From Sulfolobus sp. S-194 (GTDB taxonomy: Archaea > Thermoproteota > Thermoprotei_A > Sulfolobales > Sulfolobaceae): 64,000 nucleotides of DNA. The stretch spans positions 744,001 through 808,000 of the forward strand of contig NZ_CP035730.1 in the NCBI RefSeq assembly GCF_012222305.1. Reading direction: 5' to 3'. Under the pieces are notes generated by a model. The model did no database searches. It saw only the letters and a list, made by a program, of their open reading frames with translations, and had not been told where the DNA came from. How positions within the stretch are numbered: the stretch's first letter is position 1; every line of letters begins with the position of its first letter. The translations under genes were made by a program, and so were the position numbers. Shown here piece after piece: positions 18,253 to 29,047 of the stretch.

Positions 18253-20133
18253 ATGGCAGTTATTTCTAGTGGGAAGAAAAAACCATCAGATGAAAAGATT
18301 AATATATCGCAAATAGACTTGCTATTTTATAAAACATCACTAGTAGAACCTCTTGCTAAATCCTTAGATAAAAAGCTTAAACAAGCTGGTTTATCAGATG
18401 ATCCAAGAATTTATGCCTCAAGGTTATTTTTCTTCTTGATTATAGGTATAATTATTGGAGTTATGTTATTATTTGCAGGTTTTATATTTTTAAGAGAATT
18501 TGAATTAACTAAGCTATCTAAATTTGCTGTGGCCGGAATTATGTTCATATTGTTTGGTGTGATTATTCCGGTAATAACATATTTAGTGTTAATTTCTAAC
18601 GTATCACAGAAAGTAGAAAGTAGGAGAATTGGCGTTGAGGCTGAAACCCCAGCATTTTCAGCTTTATTTTTAGTATTCCTTAGAAGCGGACTTTCTCCCA
18701 GATTACTCTTTGAAAATCTCTCAAAAACCAAAGCCTTTAATTATATGAATAATATAGCGAAATATATTGTAAAAAGAATTAATTTTCTAGGAGAATCAGT
18801 AGAAAAAGCGATAGATGAATCAACTAAAATAGTTCCTTCTAAATTATATAATGATCTAATGGTAACATATATTACAGCAATTAGAACTGGCGCTCCAGTT
18901 TTTGAGACAATGCAATCTAAAATTAAGGATATCCTAAAAAATATGGAATTGCAAGCATCAAAAGCTGCGGATAATTTATCGGGTGTTGGAGAAGGTTACG
19001 TTACATGGTTAGCTTCAGGCTTTATTAGCTTTTTCTTAATATTAATTCTAGAAGCTGTTTTCCCACAATTGCATGTATTACCGATTGGGGTATTAGGGGC
19101 TTTTGCTGTCCTAGGAATTCCAATTGTAAATATTTTGTTTGTGTGGGTGGTAGATCAAACACAGTATAAATTCCCAGAAAAACAATTGAAAGCTGACAAG
19201 ATTTTCTTAATACTATTCCCAGTAGGAATTATTCTTGGCATAATTTTAATGATAGTTCTAGAGCCTATAATAGCTAAGATCATGCATCAAATTCCCGTAG
19301 CTCCTAAATACATGTTACTAGGTTTATTTACACTTTCTGGAAATTTAAATTATATTCCAGCTACTGTAATAGGATTAACAATAGGTCTTATAATATCACT
19401 TATTCCTCCGTATATTATAGTAAAAAGAGAATTAAATGAGGGTAGCGGATATGATATTTATGTGGCTAGATTCCTCAGAGCTATTGGCGAAGGTTCTAGG
19501 GCAGGATTATCTCCAGAAGCTGTAATTAAAAATCTTAAAGATTCTAAAGAATTAGGTAAATTACAAAACATATTAAGAAGAGTATATGCATATATTAATC
19601 TGGGTATACCGATTAAGGACGCTTTTAGAAAGGCTTCAGATATAATCATTGATTTCTCCACAAAAATTGCATTTACATCGTTAGCTGATATGATAGAAAT
19701 AGGGAGTCTAACACCAGAATCAGTAGAAACTCTAGCAGATCAATTAGATGCACAAATAAGAATTAGACGTGAATATTATGCTAAAATAAAGATACTACTT
19801 TATATGCCTTACATAGGTTCTATTTTAGCTCTAATTGCAACAATTATATTGTCATCAGCTATAATATCCTTATTAAGCTCTAGTAGTTTTATTACAAGTT
19901 ATGGTCCACTAGCTGCTGCACAAGTTTTAGTTCCTAAAGCAGTATATATAGCGTCATTATCATCTGTGTTTAATGCATATACAGCTGGTTTATTGGTTGG
20001 TAAATTAGCTAGTGGAAGAATAGCAAACGGATATTTACATGCTATAATTCTATTGATAATTACAATGATTCTAGTATTATTAACACTAAGTATAAAATTC
20101 TCATTTACATCTCCAGTAGCTCCCACTCTATAA
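18253..20133 (+). CDS. Type IV pilus-like inner-membrane platform protein (FlaJ/TadC family)
   Basis: 626 residues. Several hydrophobic stretches (around 50-75, 90-115, 255-310, 320-345, 365-395 and two near the C terminus) separate two cytoplasmic T2SSF-like helical domains, a layout known for archaeal ArlJ/UpsF-type platform proteins. These recruit the assembly ATPase and pull pilins from the membrane. No pilin, prepilin peptidase or accessory gene is visible next to it, unlike arl, ups or aap clusters, so which filament or secretion process it serves is unknown. Confidence 0.85.
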   Translation: MAVISSGKKKPSDEKINISQIDLLFYKTSLVEPLAKSLDKKLKQAGLSDDPRIYASRLFFFLIIGIIIGVMLLFAGFIFLREFELTKLSKFAVAGIMFILFGVIIPVITYLVLISNVSQKVESRRIGVEAETPAFSALFLVFLRSGLSPRLLFENLSKTKAFNYMNNIAKYIVKRINFLGESVEKAIDESTKIVPSKLYNDLMVTYITAIRTGAPVFETMQSKIKDILKNMELQASKAADNLSGVGEGYVTWLASGFISFFLILILEAVFPQLHVLPIGVLGAFAVLGIPIVNILFVWVVDQTQYKFPEKQLKADKIFLILFPVGIILGIILMIVLEPIIAKIMHQIPVAPKYMLLGLFTLSGNLNYIPATVIGLTIGLIISLIPPYIIVKRELNEGSGYDIYVARFLRAIGEGSRAGLSPEAVIKNLKDSKELGKLQNILRRVYAYINLGIPIKDAFRKASDIIIDFSTKIAFTSLADMIEIGSLTPESVETLADQLDAQIRIRREYYAKIKILLYMPYIGSILALIATIILSSAIISLLSSSSFITSYGPLAAAQVLVPKAVYIASLSSVFNAYTAGLLVGKLASGRIANGYLHAIILLIITMILVLLTLSIKFSFTSPVAPTL

Positions 20134-20143
20134 AAGCTTATAT
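20132..20143 (+). promoter_or_regulatory. Promoter of the secretion ATPase gene
   Basis: AAAAGCTTATAT, identical to the box before the membrane-protein gene at 18219-18230. It overlaps the end of that gene. AAGGTGAT at 20162-20169 gives this gene a ribosome-binding site just before the double ATG at 20172/20175. Confidence 0.6.
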
Positions 20144-20171
20144 AGAAGAAAAATATAATAAAAGGTGATAT

Positions 20172-21902
20172 ATGATGAACTTAAAATCTAACATATTTGG
20201 GAAAAACAATATTAATAAAAAAAATGATAAAGAATTAATAGACTTAGATTTACCGTATTCACTTTATCCATTATTTGTAACTTCAGCCTCATTCGAAGGA
20301 GAAGTCCAATCTGATTATGATATAGATTTAAGTCAAATTATTCCAGAATATATAGCAAAAGATTTTGATGTACATAGAATTGAATTATCAATAGCAAAAC
20401 CCCATGTATTTATTACTTACGATGAAGAAAAAGGTATCTATAAGTATAATTTAGTAGAACCTCCTCTTGATCTTAATACATTTAAAAATTATGTTATACT
20501 AATCTCGGAAATTGAGAGGAATCTCCTTTCAAATGCTGAATATGTTGAGCTAGGTAAAATATTGGAAGAATTAAGTATAAAGAGGAAAGATCTCAATGTT
20601 TTCCAAGGTAAAATAGGAGAGTATAAGCAATTATCTACTCCATTTAAGGTTGCCCTATACTATGTGTTAAGGAATATGTTCGGTTACAACATCATAACTC
20701 CACTCTTATTAGATAATAAAGTAGAAGATATATCTGTTAGCGGTATAAACTTACCCGTTTACGTATATCATAGAGAATTCGAATATACTCCTACAAATAT
20801 TATATTTACTAAAAATATGAAAATGTTTAGTATAAATATTGACGGAGAGGAAATAATTGATGAATTAGTTTTAAGACTAATCTCCTTATCGAATAAAACT
20901 ATTTCTGTTGCAAATCCTATAATGGATGGTATTTTACCTAAAGGAGATAGAATTGCTGCAACTTTTAGAAGAGAAGTTTCTGCTAATGGTTCCTCTTTTG
21001 TAATTAGAAGATTCTCAGAAAGCCCTATAACTATATTAGATCTTATAAATTCAAAAGTATTATCTCCACAAGCTGCTGCCTACTTATGGTATGCTATAGA
21101 TATGAAATTATCTTTTATGGTTATAGGAGTTACTGGAGCTGGAAAGACAACAGTTTTAGGTTCTATACTTAATTTAGTGAAAGAGTCAATGAAAATATTA
21201 ACTATAGAAGATATTCCAGAATTGAGACTAGCTCAAGATAATTGGGTTCAATTATACGCAAGGCCAGCTTATGGAGGAATGGGTAAAGAAATAACTTTAA
21301 TGGATTTGTTAAAACTTGCATTAAGATATAGACCGGATATAATAGTTGTAGGTGAGATAAGAGGGCAAGAGGCTTACGTATTATTCCAAGCGATATCAAC
21401 TGGACATGGAGGTGCTACGACATTCCACGCGTATAATACCGACTCTGCAATAAAGAGGCTCATGAATGAGCCCCTAAATATTCCACAAGAATGGATCCCT
21501 ATGATGAATATTATAGTTACAGTTAGAAGATTACCAGTATATGTTGGAGATAAAATATTATTAAGGAGAAGAGCTGTAGCAATAGACGAGATTGTATCTT
21601 ATAATGATTTAAGGAGAACAGTTAGGTGGGATCCAACAACTGATACTCATATTGTAGACTATGAGGCAATGCAAGTTTTAAGAGCAAGAACTGAAGAGGC
21701 TGGGAAGAACTGGGATGAGGTTAAGGCTGAGATAGAGAGAAGGGCTGAATATCTTAAGTTATTAGCCTCTGCCAGACCTATAGTTCAAAGTAAAGAGAGT
21801 TACAAGTTATTGAAGAAGTACATAATTAAATACAGCTTAAGACCTGTAGAAGCTATGAGAGAAGTTCAAGCTATGGTAGGGATCAAACAACAGACTCCAT
21901 AA
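20172..21902 (+). CDS. Type II/IV secretion system ATPase (GspE/VirB11/ArlI family)
   Basis: 576 residues. N-terminal domain of about 150 residues, then the ATPase core: Walker A GVTGAGKTT (319-327), an Asp box (TIEDIPELRL), Walker B DIIVVGEIRG (389-398) and a His box (TGHGGATTFHAY). These features are complete. ArlI-like ATPases drive filament assembly or rotation. It follows the matching membrane protein directly, each with its own identical promoter box. The 3' end overlaps the convergent glycosyltransferase gene by 20 bases. Confidence 0.9.
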   Translation: MMNLKSNIFGKNNINKKNDKELIDLDLPYSLYPLFVTSASFEGEVQSDYDIDLSQIIPEYIAKDFDVHRIELSIAKPHVFITYDEEKGIYKYNLVEPPLDLNTFKNYVILISEIERNLLSNAEYVELGKILEELSIKRKDLNVFQGKIGEYKQLSTPFKVALYYVLRNMFGYNIITPLLLDNKVEDISVSGINLPVYVYHREFEYTPTNIIFTKNMKMFSINIDGEEIIDELVLRLISLSNKTISVANPIMDGILPKGDRIAATFRREVSANGSSFVIRRFSESPITILDLINSKVLSPQAAAYLWYAIDMKLSFMVIGVTGAGKTTVLGSILNLVKESMKILTIEDIPELRLAQDNWVQLYARPAYGGMGKEITLMDLLKLALRYRPDIIVVGEIRGQEAYVLFQAISTGHGGATTFHAYNTDSAIKRLMNEPLNIPQEWIPMMNIIVTVRRLPVYVGDKILLRRRAVAIDEIVSYNDLRRTVRWDPTTDTHIVDYEAMQVLRARTEEAGKNWDEVKAEIERRAEYLKLLASARPIVQSKESYKLLKKYIIKYSLRPVEAMREVQAMVGIKQQTP

Positions 21903-23142
21903 TACTAAAAAACAATAATATAATTGATGGTAAGATATTTCCTAATATTATATTTAAAAATGAAAATAAAAGAGGAATAGTTATCCAAATTTTTATTTTT
22001 TCTTTCTTACCTCCTTTTTCCATTTCTTTTGGCGTGATTGTCCATTTAAAAGGGAGTCTAATTAGGCCTTTAAAATACCCTGCTAGTGAGGCATTTAATA
22101 TTACTAAAGGCAACTTGTAATCATTAACTCTTTGTTTATATACTAGTGCATATATGGAAACGGAAGTTCCATAGACTACAATAGACAATACAAATATTAA
22201 AACAGGGATTTTTAAGATAAAATTAAGTGAAGAGAGTAAAATTAGCATGAAAATAAATAATCCGTAAATACCCCATTGTTGAGTGTAAAGTATTCCTTCA
22301 ATTCCTCTAATGCCCTTTTTAAATAACTTAATGGATTGCAGCAGTAATTGGGCTGAACCATAAGACCATCTCTCTATTTGTTTATAAAGATCATCTAAGG
22401 TAAATGGAGCTAAAGAGTAAACTATTATGTCATCAAAGTATTTGATTTTGTAATTATGTAGGAATAACCTAATCCCTAATTCTAAGTCCTCTGTTATGAT
22501 ATTTTCTTTCCATCCACCTACTTTTATTAAAATATCTTTTCTGATGCAAAACGCTGAGCCATTTGGAAAAATGGGTAATCCTAGATAATATCTCACCTTA
22601 AAAAGAGAATCCATAACTTTTTCAGTGAACTCTTTATAGTATCTTTGAACATCTGTTTCAGCGTTATAAATCCTTAATCTATAAGAAGCTACACTGAAAT
22701 CGTGGAATGCTAGTCTACTTAAGAAATCCTTGTCTACTCGTGCATCAGAATCAAGAAATACAAGATATTCGTACTTTGCATACCTCACACCATAATTAAG
22801 AGCTCCAGCTTTTCCTCCATCTGGATTACTTCTATTAAGGATCTTTAATTTTTCTATGTTCATATATTCATGATATTTTTCTTTGAATTTTTCTTTAGGA
22901 TCATCGGAAATAATTATAATTTCGTACTTCTCGTAATTAATACCTAGTAGATTATGTATTAAACCTTCTATAGTTTTTTTACTTTCATTCTTTTCAGCTA
23001 CAATTATACTAAACCCCTTTTGAGATTTATTTTGTGGTTCGTAAACGTTAATTTGGTGTTTCGAGTAGTAATAAGATTGCAAAAGATTCCAAATAGATGG
23101 TAATATGGCAGATAAAATTAGTAATAAAGAAAAAATATTCAT
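21883..23142 (-). CDS. Membrane glycosyltransferase family 2 (processive type)
   Basis: 419 residues. One N-terminal hydrophobic helix, then a GT2 domain with SIIVAEKNE, the metal-binding [15 protein letters not shown] and QIERW, that is the D, DXD, D and QxxRW signature of cellulose-synthase/hyaluronan-synthase-like enzymes. Three or four more membrane helices follow (about 285-345 and 385-415). It probably makes a surface or storage polysaccharide. The stretch next to the pyrophosphatase gene overlaps it by 4 bases, suggesting a joint transcript; removal of PPi would favour polymer synthesis, which is inference. Confidence 0.85.
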   Translation of the reverse strand: MNIFSLLLILSAILPSIWNLLQSYYYSKHQINVYEPQNKSQKGFSIIVAEKNESKKTIEGLIHNLLGINYEKYEIIIISDDPKEKFKEKYHEYMNIEKLKILNRSNPDGGKAGALNYGVRYAKYEYLVFLDSDARVDKDFLSRLAFHDFSVASYRLRIYNAETDVQRYYKEFTEKVMDSLFKVRYYLGLPIFPNGSAFCIRKDILIKVGGWKENIITEDLELGIRLFLHNYKIKYFDDIIVYSLAPFTLDDLYKQIERWSYGSAQLLLQSIKLFKKGIRGIEGILYTQQWGIYGLFIFMLILLSSLNFILKIPVLIFVLSIVVYGTSVSIYALVYKQRVNDYKLPLVILNASLAGYFKGLIRLPFKWTITPKEMEKGGKKEKIKIWITIPLLFSFLNIILGNILPSIILLFFSIMESVV

Positions 23143-23657
23143 TTTGAATGTGCCCTTTTTATGGCTTCATTAATTCTAGTTTTCGCCTCCGAAACTCCTC
23201 CCCAACCAGATATCTTAACCCATTTACCTGGCTCAAGTTCTTTATAGTGTTCGAAGAAGTGGTTTATCTTGTCTTTAATAGCTTGGGGTAAATCAATTAT
23301 ATCCTTTATGTTTGAAAATGTAGGGTCTACTTTCTCTTTTGGTACTGCAATAATTTTTGCGTCTTCTCCTTCTTCGTCTCTCATATAAAGTATTCCTATA
23401 GGTCTAACCTCTATTGCTGTTCCTGGCATTAATGGATAATTACTAATAACTAATACATCTAAGGGGTCTCCATCTTCCTCTAATGTACCTGGTATAAAGC
23501 CGTAATTAAATGGATAAACCATTGAGGTGTAAAGGATTCTATCTACTTTCACTACTTCTTCTTCCTCATCGTACTCGTATTTTATATTTGATCCTAAAGG
23601 TATCTCTATTAGAACATTTACTTCATCTGGTGCCTTTTTACCTGGACTTAATTTCAT
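23139..23657 (-). CDS. ppa: Inorganic pyrophosphatase (family I)
   Basis: 172 residues. The family I signature [10 protein letters not shown] carries three metal-binding aspartates; [16 protein letters not shown] and the C-terminal [10 protein letters not shown] are also typical. It hydrolyses PPi from biosynthetic reactions. The size fits hexameric archaeal enzymes. Located upstream of the glycosyltransferase and overlapping it. Confidence 0.94.
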   Translation of the reverse strand: MKLSPGKKAPDEVNVLIEIPLGSNIKYEYDEEEEVVKVDRILYTSMVYPFNYGFIPGTLEEDGDPLDVLVISNYPLMPGTAIEVRPIGILYMRDEEGEDAKIIAVPKEKVDPTFSNIKDIIDLPQAIKDKINHFFEHYKELEPGKWVKISGWGGVSEAKTRINEAIKRAHSK

Positions 23658-23680
23658 TTTTTACTCAAAAGATGATTTCA

Positions 23681-24220
23681 TTAGCCATTTATATTCTTTA
23701 TCAAGTTATTTATCTCATTAATAATCAAAGATAATTTCTCATCCTTCATGAGGCTTTCAATTTCCTTTTCGTAGGTTTTGGTTATTTCGCTGACATCATA
23801 ACCTAATTTAGCATATCTCTTTGCTTGCAAGTATGTAGATAATCTATCACATAACTTTGCAATCTTTCCTTCTAAGCTTTTCATCTCTTTATATTCTACA
23901 AATAATTCTACATCCAGACCTAGTTCTTTAATAGCCTCGAGTTCTATCTCCTCCTTTTCTTCTATTCTCTCAGAAGCCCATTTTGGTAAATCTCCTAGCA
24001 AACTTTCAGCAACGTCATGGAATAATGCTATCACTGATGCTCTTTCAGGATTAATCTTAACACCTTTTTCCTTAAGCTTACTAGCAAGGTAATATGCTAA
24101 AACAGCTGCCTCCCAACTATGTTGGGATACTGTCTCTCCCATTGATGGTGGTACTCCTCTTTGCATCCAGCCAGTTCTAACTAAATTTTTACATCCTATA
24201 ATAACTCTTTCTAAACTCAT
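23681..24220 (-). CDS. HD-domain phosphohydrolase (YfbR/HDDC2-like)
   Basis: 179 residues. His in SQHSWEAAVLAYYLA, the HD pair in VIALFHDVAESLLGDLP and a distal Asp in KLCDRLSTYLQA give the metal site of the HDDC2/YfbR group, which are 5'-deoxynucleotidases. The assigned substrate class is from the family; other phosphate monoesters are possible. A probable role in nucleotide turnover. It stands 20-odd bases from genes on both sides, in the same direction. Confidence 0.85.
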   Translation of the reverse strand: MSLERVIIGCKNLVRTGWMQRGVPPSMGETVSQHSWEAAVLAYYLASKLKEKGVKINPERASVIALFHDVAESLLGDLPKWASERIEEKEEIELEAIKELGLDVELFVEYKEMKSLEGKIAKLCDRLSTYLQAKRYAKLGYDVSEITKTYEKEIESLMKDEKLSLIINEINNLIKNING

Positions 24221-24240
24221 GGGAAAAGAATTTCAAAGCT

Positions 24241-25587
24241 TCAGCTTAAATTTTTACATATATAGTTTAGTGTATCAATCATCGTGGCAATATCTTCTGT
24301 CCAAATTCTTATCATTGCTTCCTTCCCTTTCATTCCCTTATCAAAGATCACATTGGGTATCTTTCCGTAATTTTTATATACAAAATCTATTATCCATTGC
24401 ATACTTTTTCCCTCTATTTCATATTCTGGCTCTTTTTCCCTCTCTATTTCTATAACTTCATATCCATATAAGCGTAGAAGTCTAATAATATTTTCATCAT
24501 ATCTAATATTAATAAGAACCGTAGCCCTTTCTCCTTTTCTTATTATTGCTAGAAGTAGTCTGGCAGTATGTGTGGGCTTTCCAAAAACTACTGGAAAGCC
24601 TACACTCACTTTATTATCCCAATTTCTTATTATCCTGTTTTTAAAAGTTGCTATATCATTAAGATCTTTAACATATGATGAAGGTATTGAATGGGCTAAA
24701 TTTGATTGAACTTCTGGTATTAACTTATAAAATGAAGGAGTAGATTCGACAAAATCAGCAAATTTATACATATTTTCTATAACTTTATATTTGTAAGCAT
24801 TCTTTTCTAAGTAAATAAGAGGATCTATTGGCCCAATTCCCTTTCCTATTTCAAGTCCATATTCAATAGAAGTTTGAAGTATATCCCTAGAAATTTTTAC
24901 CGCATCATATATTTTTTCTCCTTTAGCTAATTCTGCTGATATTACGGTTGAGAATACGCTACCAGTACCGTGTGTATTTTTTTGATTAATTCTTTCATAA
25001 CCAACTATAAAAAAGGAATCTTTTTTAGCATCATAGAGAACGTCAAAACTATATTTTGTAGTTATATGGCCACCTTTAACTATTACATATGGTATATTAT
25101 ATATATTAGAAATTATTTTACTACTTTTCTTCATATCCTCAATGGTCTTAATGTTAATACCAGAAAAATAAGAGGCTTCAACAGCATTAGGAGTGAGAAC
25201 TATAGTAATCGGTAGGATATATTTTTTATAATCCTCAATATCTTTAATTAGCTGAGTTCCATCTTTAGCGAATATCACTGGATCTGTTACAATAGTCTTT
25301 CCTTCCAAATATTCCTTTACAACTTCATATTGTTCCTTATTATAAATCATTCCTATCTTAACGCTATTTATATTGAAATCCTCTAGAACTGTTTCTAATT
25401 GTTTTTGAAGAAAATCTTTTTTTACGACAAGTATATCTTTTATACCTCTGGTGTTTTGAGCAGTTATAGCAGTAACGACTAACGTACCATGTACTCCTAA
25501 CATTTCGTAAACTTTTGTATCAGTTTCTGCTCCTGCACCATTGCCAGTATCTATCCCTGCTACACTAAGTGCTACTACCTTTTTCAT
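24241..25587 (-). CDS. thiDN: Bifunctional HMP(-P) kinase / thiamine-phosphate synthase ThiD-ThiN
   Basis: 448 residues. Residues 1-255 are a ribokinase-fold ThiD ([13 protein letters not shown] at the N terminus, VIVKGGH, and [20 protein letters not shown] with the catalytic Asp position occupied by Gly-Ser). Residues about 270-448 match ThiN, which couples HMP-PP with thiazole phosphate. The fusion is common in archaea that lack ThiE. In most ThiD proteins the anion-hole motif is GTGCTFS(A); here it is GTGSVFST. It overlaps the molybdopterin synthase gene by 23 bases. Confidence 0.9.
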   Translation of the reverse strand: MKKVVALSVAGIDTGNGAGAETDTKVYEMLGVHGTLVVTAITAQNTRGIKDILVVKKDFLQKQLETVLEDFNINSVKIGMIYNKEQYEVVKEYLEGKTIVTDPVIFAKDGTQLIKDIEDYKKYILPITIVLTPNAVEASYFSGINIKTIEDMKKSSKIISNIYNIPYVIVKGGHITTKYSFDVLYDAKKDSFFIVGYERINQKNTHGTGSVFSTVISAELAKGEKIYDAVKISRDILQTSIEYGLEIGKGIGPIDPLIYLEKNAYKYKVIENMYKFADFVESTPSFYKLIPEVQSNLAHSIPSSYVKDLNDIATFKNRIIRNWDNKVSVGFPVVFGKPTHTARLLLAIIRKGERATVLINIRYDENIIRLLRLYGYEVIEIEREKEPEYEIEGKSMQWIIDFVYKNYGKIPNVIFDKGMKGKEAMIRIWTEDIATMIDTLNYICKNLS

Positions 25588-26275
25588 TTCTCCTCACTCT
25601 AGTATTTCCAGCAACTACCCAAAATTCTCCATCATCTCTTATTTCTAATTTCCAAATACCCGTAGTATGTTTAACTAATTCTAGTGTTTCTTCTACCGCA
25701 TGTATAGCATCTTTTCTACCCTTTCCTAATGCCATGATTAATATTACATCCTCACCAGGTTTCATGTTATCTATTACATGGATAATTTGTATATCAATAA
25801 GATCATTATATTTTTTCTTAATCCCATCTATTATTTCCTTAAATCTTCTCCTTGTATATTCCTCGTAAGCTTCATATTTTAGCTCATAAACCTTATGGTT
25901 CTCAACTATTCCCTTTACAAAACCCAAATAAACTACTAACGACCCGGCTTCTGGTGGTGCTTTTTCTCTGAATTTTTTTATTTCCTCTAGAAGATCAAAT
26001 CTTTTTGAAATGTATAATTCTCCTCCAGAAGGTGGGGGTAAAAATGCTATTTCGTCCCCATCATTAATATTATTGACATTAGCCTTTCCATTAACTAAAA
26101 TACTAATTCTTACACTACCTAAACCATTTTTGATAACTTTTAAGAAATCTTCTCCATATAAAGAAGATAACTGTTCAAGTAAACATTCTACCGTTTTACA
26201 TTCTGTTTCGATTTCCTCAGAACTTTTATTTGTAAAGTCTTGGATAAATGAAAAATATCTTAAACGTATTTTCAT
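25565..26275 (-). CDS. Fused molybdopterin synthase MoaD-MoaE
   Basis: 236 residues. Residues 1-85 are a MoaD ubiquitin-like domain ending in FLPPPSGG, directly followed by a MoaE domain (about 88-236) with a lysine/arginine-rich active-site region ([13 protein letters not shown] and [14 protein letters not shown]). Free MoaD uses its C-terminal Gly-Gly as a thiocarboxylate; here the pair (residues 84-85) is internal. In mycobacterial MoaX a similar fusion is cleaved after the glycines. Cleavage may occur here too. Works upstream of MoeA in the cofactor pathway. Confidence 0.9.
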   Translation of the reverse strand: MKIRLRYFSFIQDFTNKSSEEIETECKTVECLLEQLSSLYGEDFLKVIKNGLGSVRISILVNGKANVNNINDGDEIAFLPPPSGGELYISKRFDLLEEIKKFREKAPPEAGSLVVYLGFVKGIVENHKVYELKYEAYEEYTRRRFKEIIDGIKKKYNDLIDIQIIHVIDNMKPGEDVILIMALGKGRKDAIHAVEETLELVKHTTGIWKLEIRDDGEFWVVAGNTRVRRNEKGSST

Positions 26276-26309
26276 TCCTCTCTCCCTTTATATAATAACA
26301 AAATAAAAT

Positions 26310-26729
26310 ATGGATAAAGAATTATTAAATTTCCTATTAAACGGTGAGTCTCAAAGGATTTATAAAGATGATAAATACCTCGAAATATTAAATAAACTTA
26401 GTGAAATAGATGCTAAGCTTCAATTACTTCTTAAATCTAAACCAAATAAGTCACTATGTGAGCAAATACTTGATAAAACTTATGTAATAGTTCCAGCATC
26501 AGAAATAGATCCGAAGCTTCATCCCTCGTTATTTATATTGGATCTTGACGGAGAAAAAGTACTAGTCACATTTAAAGATACCATAGAATTATTAAAAATG
26601 CATTTTATAATATATAAAGATCAGGTAGAGACAAAGATATCAAGGAGGTTAACTCCACTTTTTGGTTTTCTAAAGAAGAATGGTTTAATATACTTAGATC
26701 ATGAAGATATGACTTATAAATTTGTTTAA
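26310..26729 (+). CDS. Hypothetical protein
   Basis: 139 residues, not recognised. A helical N terminus (ELLNFLLNGE ... LNKLSEIDAKLQLLLKS) precedes an alpha-beta C-terminal half that ends in a wHTH-like segment (LTPLFGFLKKNGLIYLDHEDMTYKF). That suggests a nucleic-acid-binding or SelB-like wing, weakly. The gene has a short divergent promoter region of 34 bases shared with moaDE and converges on the oxidoreductase gene with a 4-base overlap. Confidence 0.6.
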   Translation: MDKELLNFLLNGESQRIYKDDKYLEILNKLSEIDAKLQLLLKSKPNKSLCEQILDKTYVIVPASEIDPKLHPSLFILDLDGEKVLVTFKDTIELLKMHFIIYKDQVETKISRRLTPLFGFLKKNGLIYLDHEDMTYKFV

Positions 26730-29002
26730 GAATATATTATTTCCTTAAATACCCTTTCAATAAGCTTGGGTGTAATTGCTCTTTTTATTATTTCTTCAAT
26801 TGCTTTTATCATTTGATCGCTGTTTACTAGATCTTTTGCTGAATATTCAAGTTTACTTGAAGTAAGAATTTTTTCTCTCATTTCCATAATTAAACTAGAA
26901 TAATTTTGTCCCTTTAAATAATCTGAAATTAATGTAATCTTCTGATCTAGTATTATAGTGTCATTAACTATCTTTGAAATGTATTTAATTATCTCCTCCT
27001 TCCTTTCGTGCTCTTTTATTTTCTGCTCTAATATATTCTTAAACTTATTTAGGATAACTGGATATGTAACAAGGATAAAATATCCTTCTCCACCTAAGTT
27101 CCATAAACTAACTTTTTCAGCTATTTCATCTACTGACTCTATTAGGGCTCCTTTAATTGAGTCAATTGATAGATTTAGTAATAAATTATCTAAATCTTTT
27201 TCTCCAACAAGCTTTTCCATGTTCTCAGATCCTACATAAAATACGGAATATACGGATGAAGTACCATATTTCCAAGTAGAGAATGGACAAATTGTTAGTA
27301 CAGCTTTTCCCTTAGAAGGTAATGGATATCCCTTATATGTAGTGAAATTCAATCCAGCACATTCATCATCATTTCCTTTAATTCCTAGTTTTTTAGCCCA
27401 ACAACCAGAATGAATTTTTCTTTCTTTTAAATCACCTTTTACAACTTCATATGCTAATATACCCTTATCTCCAGATAGTAAATTGTAAACGTATAATGCT
27501 TCTGGGCATAGGAAATAAATACCTTGTGCATTTTTATTTTTCTTTAATTCCAAAATTTTACCTACCTTATCTTTAGCACCTTGAATATTTCCTCCAATAA
27601 AATCATCAAAACCGCAACAATTATTTACTAATTCTACTCTAGGAGAAAATTCTTGAGGCAAAGAGTTTCCTTTATCTAACAAGTATGTTAAAAATCCTCT
27701 AACACCATTTATATCATATTTAGATGCACACCCTACAAAAAGCAAATACAGAGGTCTATTTCTATAAGTATTTTGAAGTTTATTAGCTAGACTAGAAATA
27801 TCTGAAGGTAAATCCTGTATTTCTATTTTAATTTTTTCTGGGGAAATGATGTTTACTCCTTCAGTAGTTAATTTACTAATTGGTATATTTATTGGACATA
27901 CTTCTTCATCTTTTACGCATCCAAAACAAGTCTCAAAATTTTTTTCTTCCATTATAAGTCTACTGATTTTCCCAACTGGCGAATATAGAGGGTTATGAGT
28001 AATTTCGTATGCCTTACAAACATTAAGGCATAATCCACAATTAATGCATTTAATTGCTTCATTATAAATGCCAATTATGCTCTTATACTCTTTTGGTAAT
28101 TTAATCTTCTTTCCTACTTTGTTTAGAATCTCTAAATGTAATTTATCATACTCAGAAAGCGAGGGGAAGGGTAAGAATTCTCTATTTTTCTTTAGAAAAG
28201 AGAAAAGCTCATTTAAGTCATCAAACTTAATTCGTCCTAAAAATACGTAATACTTATCTGGTGAATTAAAATTTATTTTGTATCCTATAATTTTTTCAAA
28301 AAAATTTAATTGAGCTAACTTAGAATATGAATATTCTGGAAATCTTAGCATAAGCGGTATATAATCTCTCTTAAAGCTCTGTATAACAATTTTATTTATA
28401 TCATTAATTAAAGAGTAAGTATCAATACTACTCCCTGAAATACCTTCCAGTTTCGCATAATTAGAAGTTAAATAAAATCTTTCTTTGTTATCTAATATAA
28501 TTGCACTCCATGCAAACTTACTTTCTTTGTCGCTTTCAATTACCTCTGTATAATTTGCTGTCATAACTATTGCTTCATTATCTTTAAGACTGTGAACTTC
28601 TTTCTCTCCTCGTACAAAACCAAATTTGTAACTTCCAAATCCAGACCCATTAGTCGCTATAAATCCTCCAACACTTCCTTGCAGATATAATGGGAAAAGT
28701 ACTGGTACTTTTGAATATTTTTTTAACTCAGTTATAAGTTCTTCAAATGTGAGCCCTGGTGCTACTCTATATACGGAATAAATAGAAGAATCGAATTTGA
28801 TTTCTTCTATTATATTTCCTGAAGGTAATTTTGTAGGTGAAGGAATAATTTTAGGGTTAGAATATTTTATAAGGTCCCCATTCATAGAGGTGAGTCTTCC
28901 GATTACAACTTCTTTCTCTTCCTTAATAAGAAATTTTTCTATTTCTTTGATTTCAATAGTAGTCAAAGCCCTACTAAAGATTGATGCATCAGTAACTCTC
29001 AT
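26726..29002 (-). CDS. FAD-linked oxidase with Fe-S and CCG domains (GlcD-GlcF-type fusion)
   Basis: 758 residues. An N-terminal PCMH-type FAD domain (PLYLQGSVGGFIATNGSGFG), a 4Fe-4S region around residues 320-365 (CINCGLCLNVC, then CFGCVKDEEVCP, in which the last cysteine spacing is longer than usual) and two HdrB-like CCG blocks (NNCCGFDDF, and CWAKKL ... CAGLNF ... CPFS). The layout resembles D-lactate/glycolate dehydrogenases that pass electrons to a quinone or an Hdr-like partner. Substrate unknown. ATG 29002 preferred over a TTG two codons upstream. It stands alone on its strand. Confidence 0.82.
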   Translation of the reverse strand: MRVTDASIFSRALTTIEIKEIEKFLIKEEKEVVIGRLTSMNGDLIKYSNPKIIPSPTKLPSGNIIEEIKFDSSIYSVYRVAPGLTFEELITELKKYSKVPVLFPLYLQGSVGGFIATNGSGFGSYKFGFVRGEKEVHSLKDNEAIVMTANYTEVIESDKESKFAWSAIILDNKERFYLTSNYAKLEGISGSSIDTYSLINDINKIVIQSFKRDYIPLMLRFPEYSYSKLAQLNFFEKIIGYKINFNSPDKYYVFLGRIKFDDLNELFSFLKKNREFLPFPSLSEYDKLHLEILNKVGKKIKLPKEYKSIIGIYNEAIKCINCGLCLNVCKAYEITHNPLYSPVGKISRLIMEEKNFETCFGCVKDEEVCPINIPISKLTTEGVNIISPEKIKIEIQDLPSDISSLANKLQNTYRNRPLYLLFVGCASKYDINGVRGFLTYLLDKGNSLPQEFSPRVELVNNCCGFDDFIGGNIQGAKDKVGKILELKKNKNAQGIYFLCPEALYVYNLLSGDKGILAYEVVKGDLKERKIHSGCWAKKLGIKGNDDECAGLNFTTYKGYPLPSKGKAVLTICPFSTWKYGTSSVYSVFYVGSENMEKLVGEKDLDNLLLNLSIDSIKGALIESVDEIAEKVSLWNLGGEGYFILVTYPVILNKFKNILEQKIKEHERKEEIIKYISKIVNDTIILDQKITLISDYLKGQNYSSLIMEMREKILTSSKLEYSAKDLVNSDQMIKAIEEIIKRAITPKLIERVFKEIIYS

Positions 29003-29047
29003 CCACAATAATTAAAAATATAAAGTAATAAATGTTTTCCTAAATAG

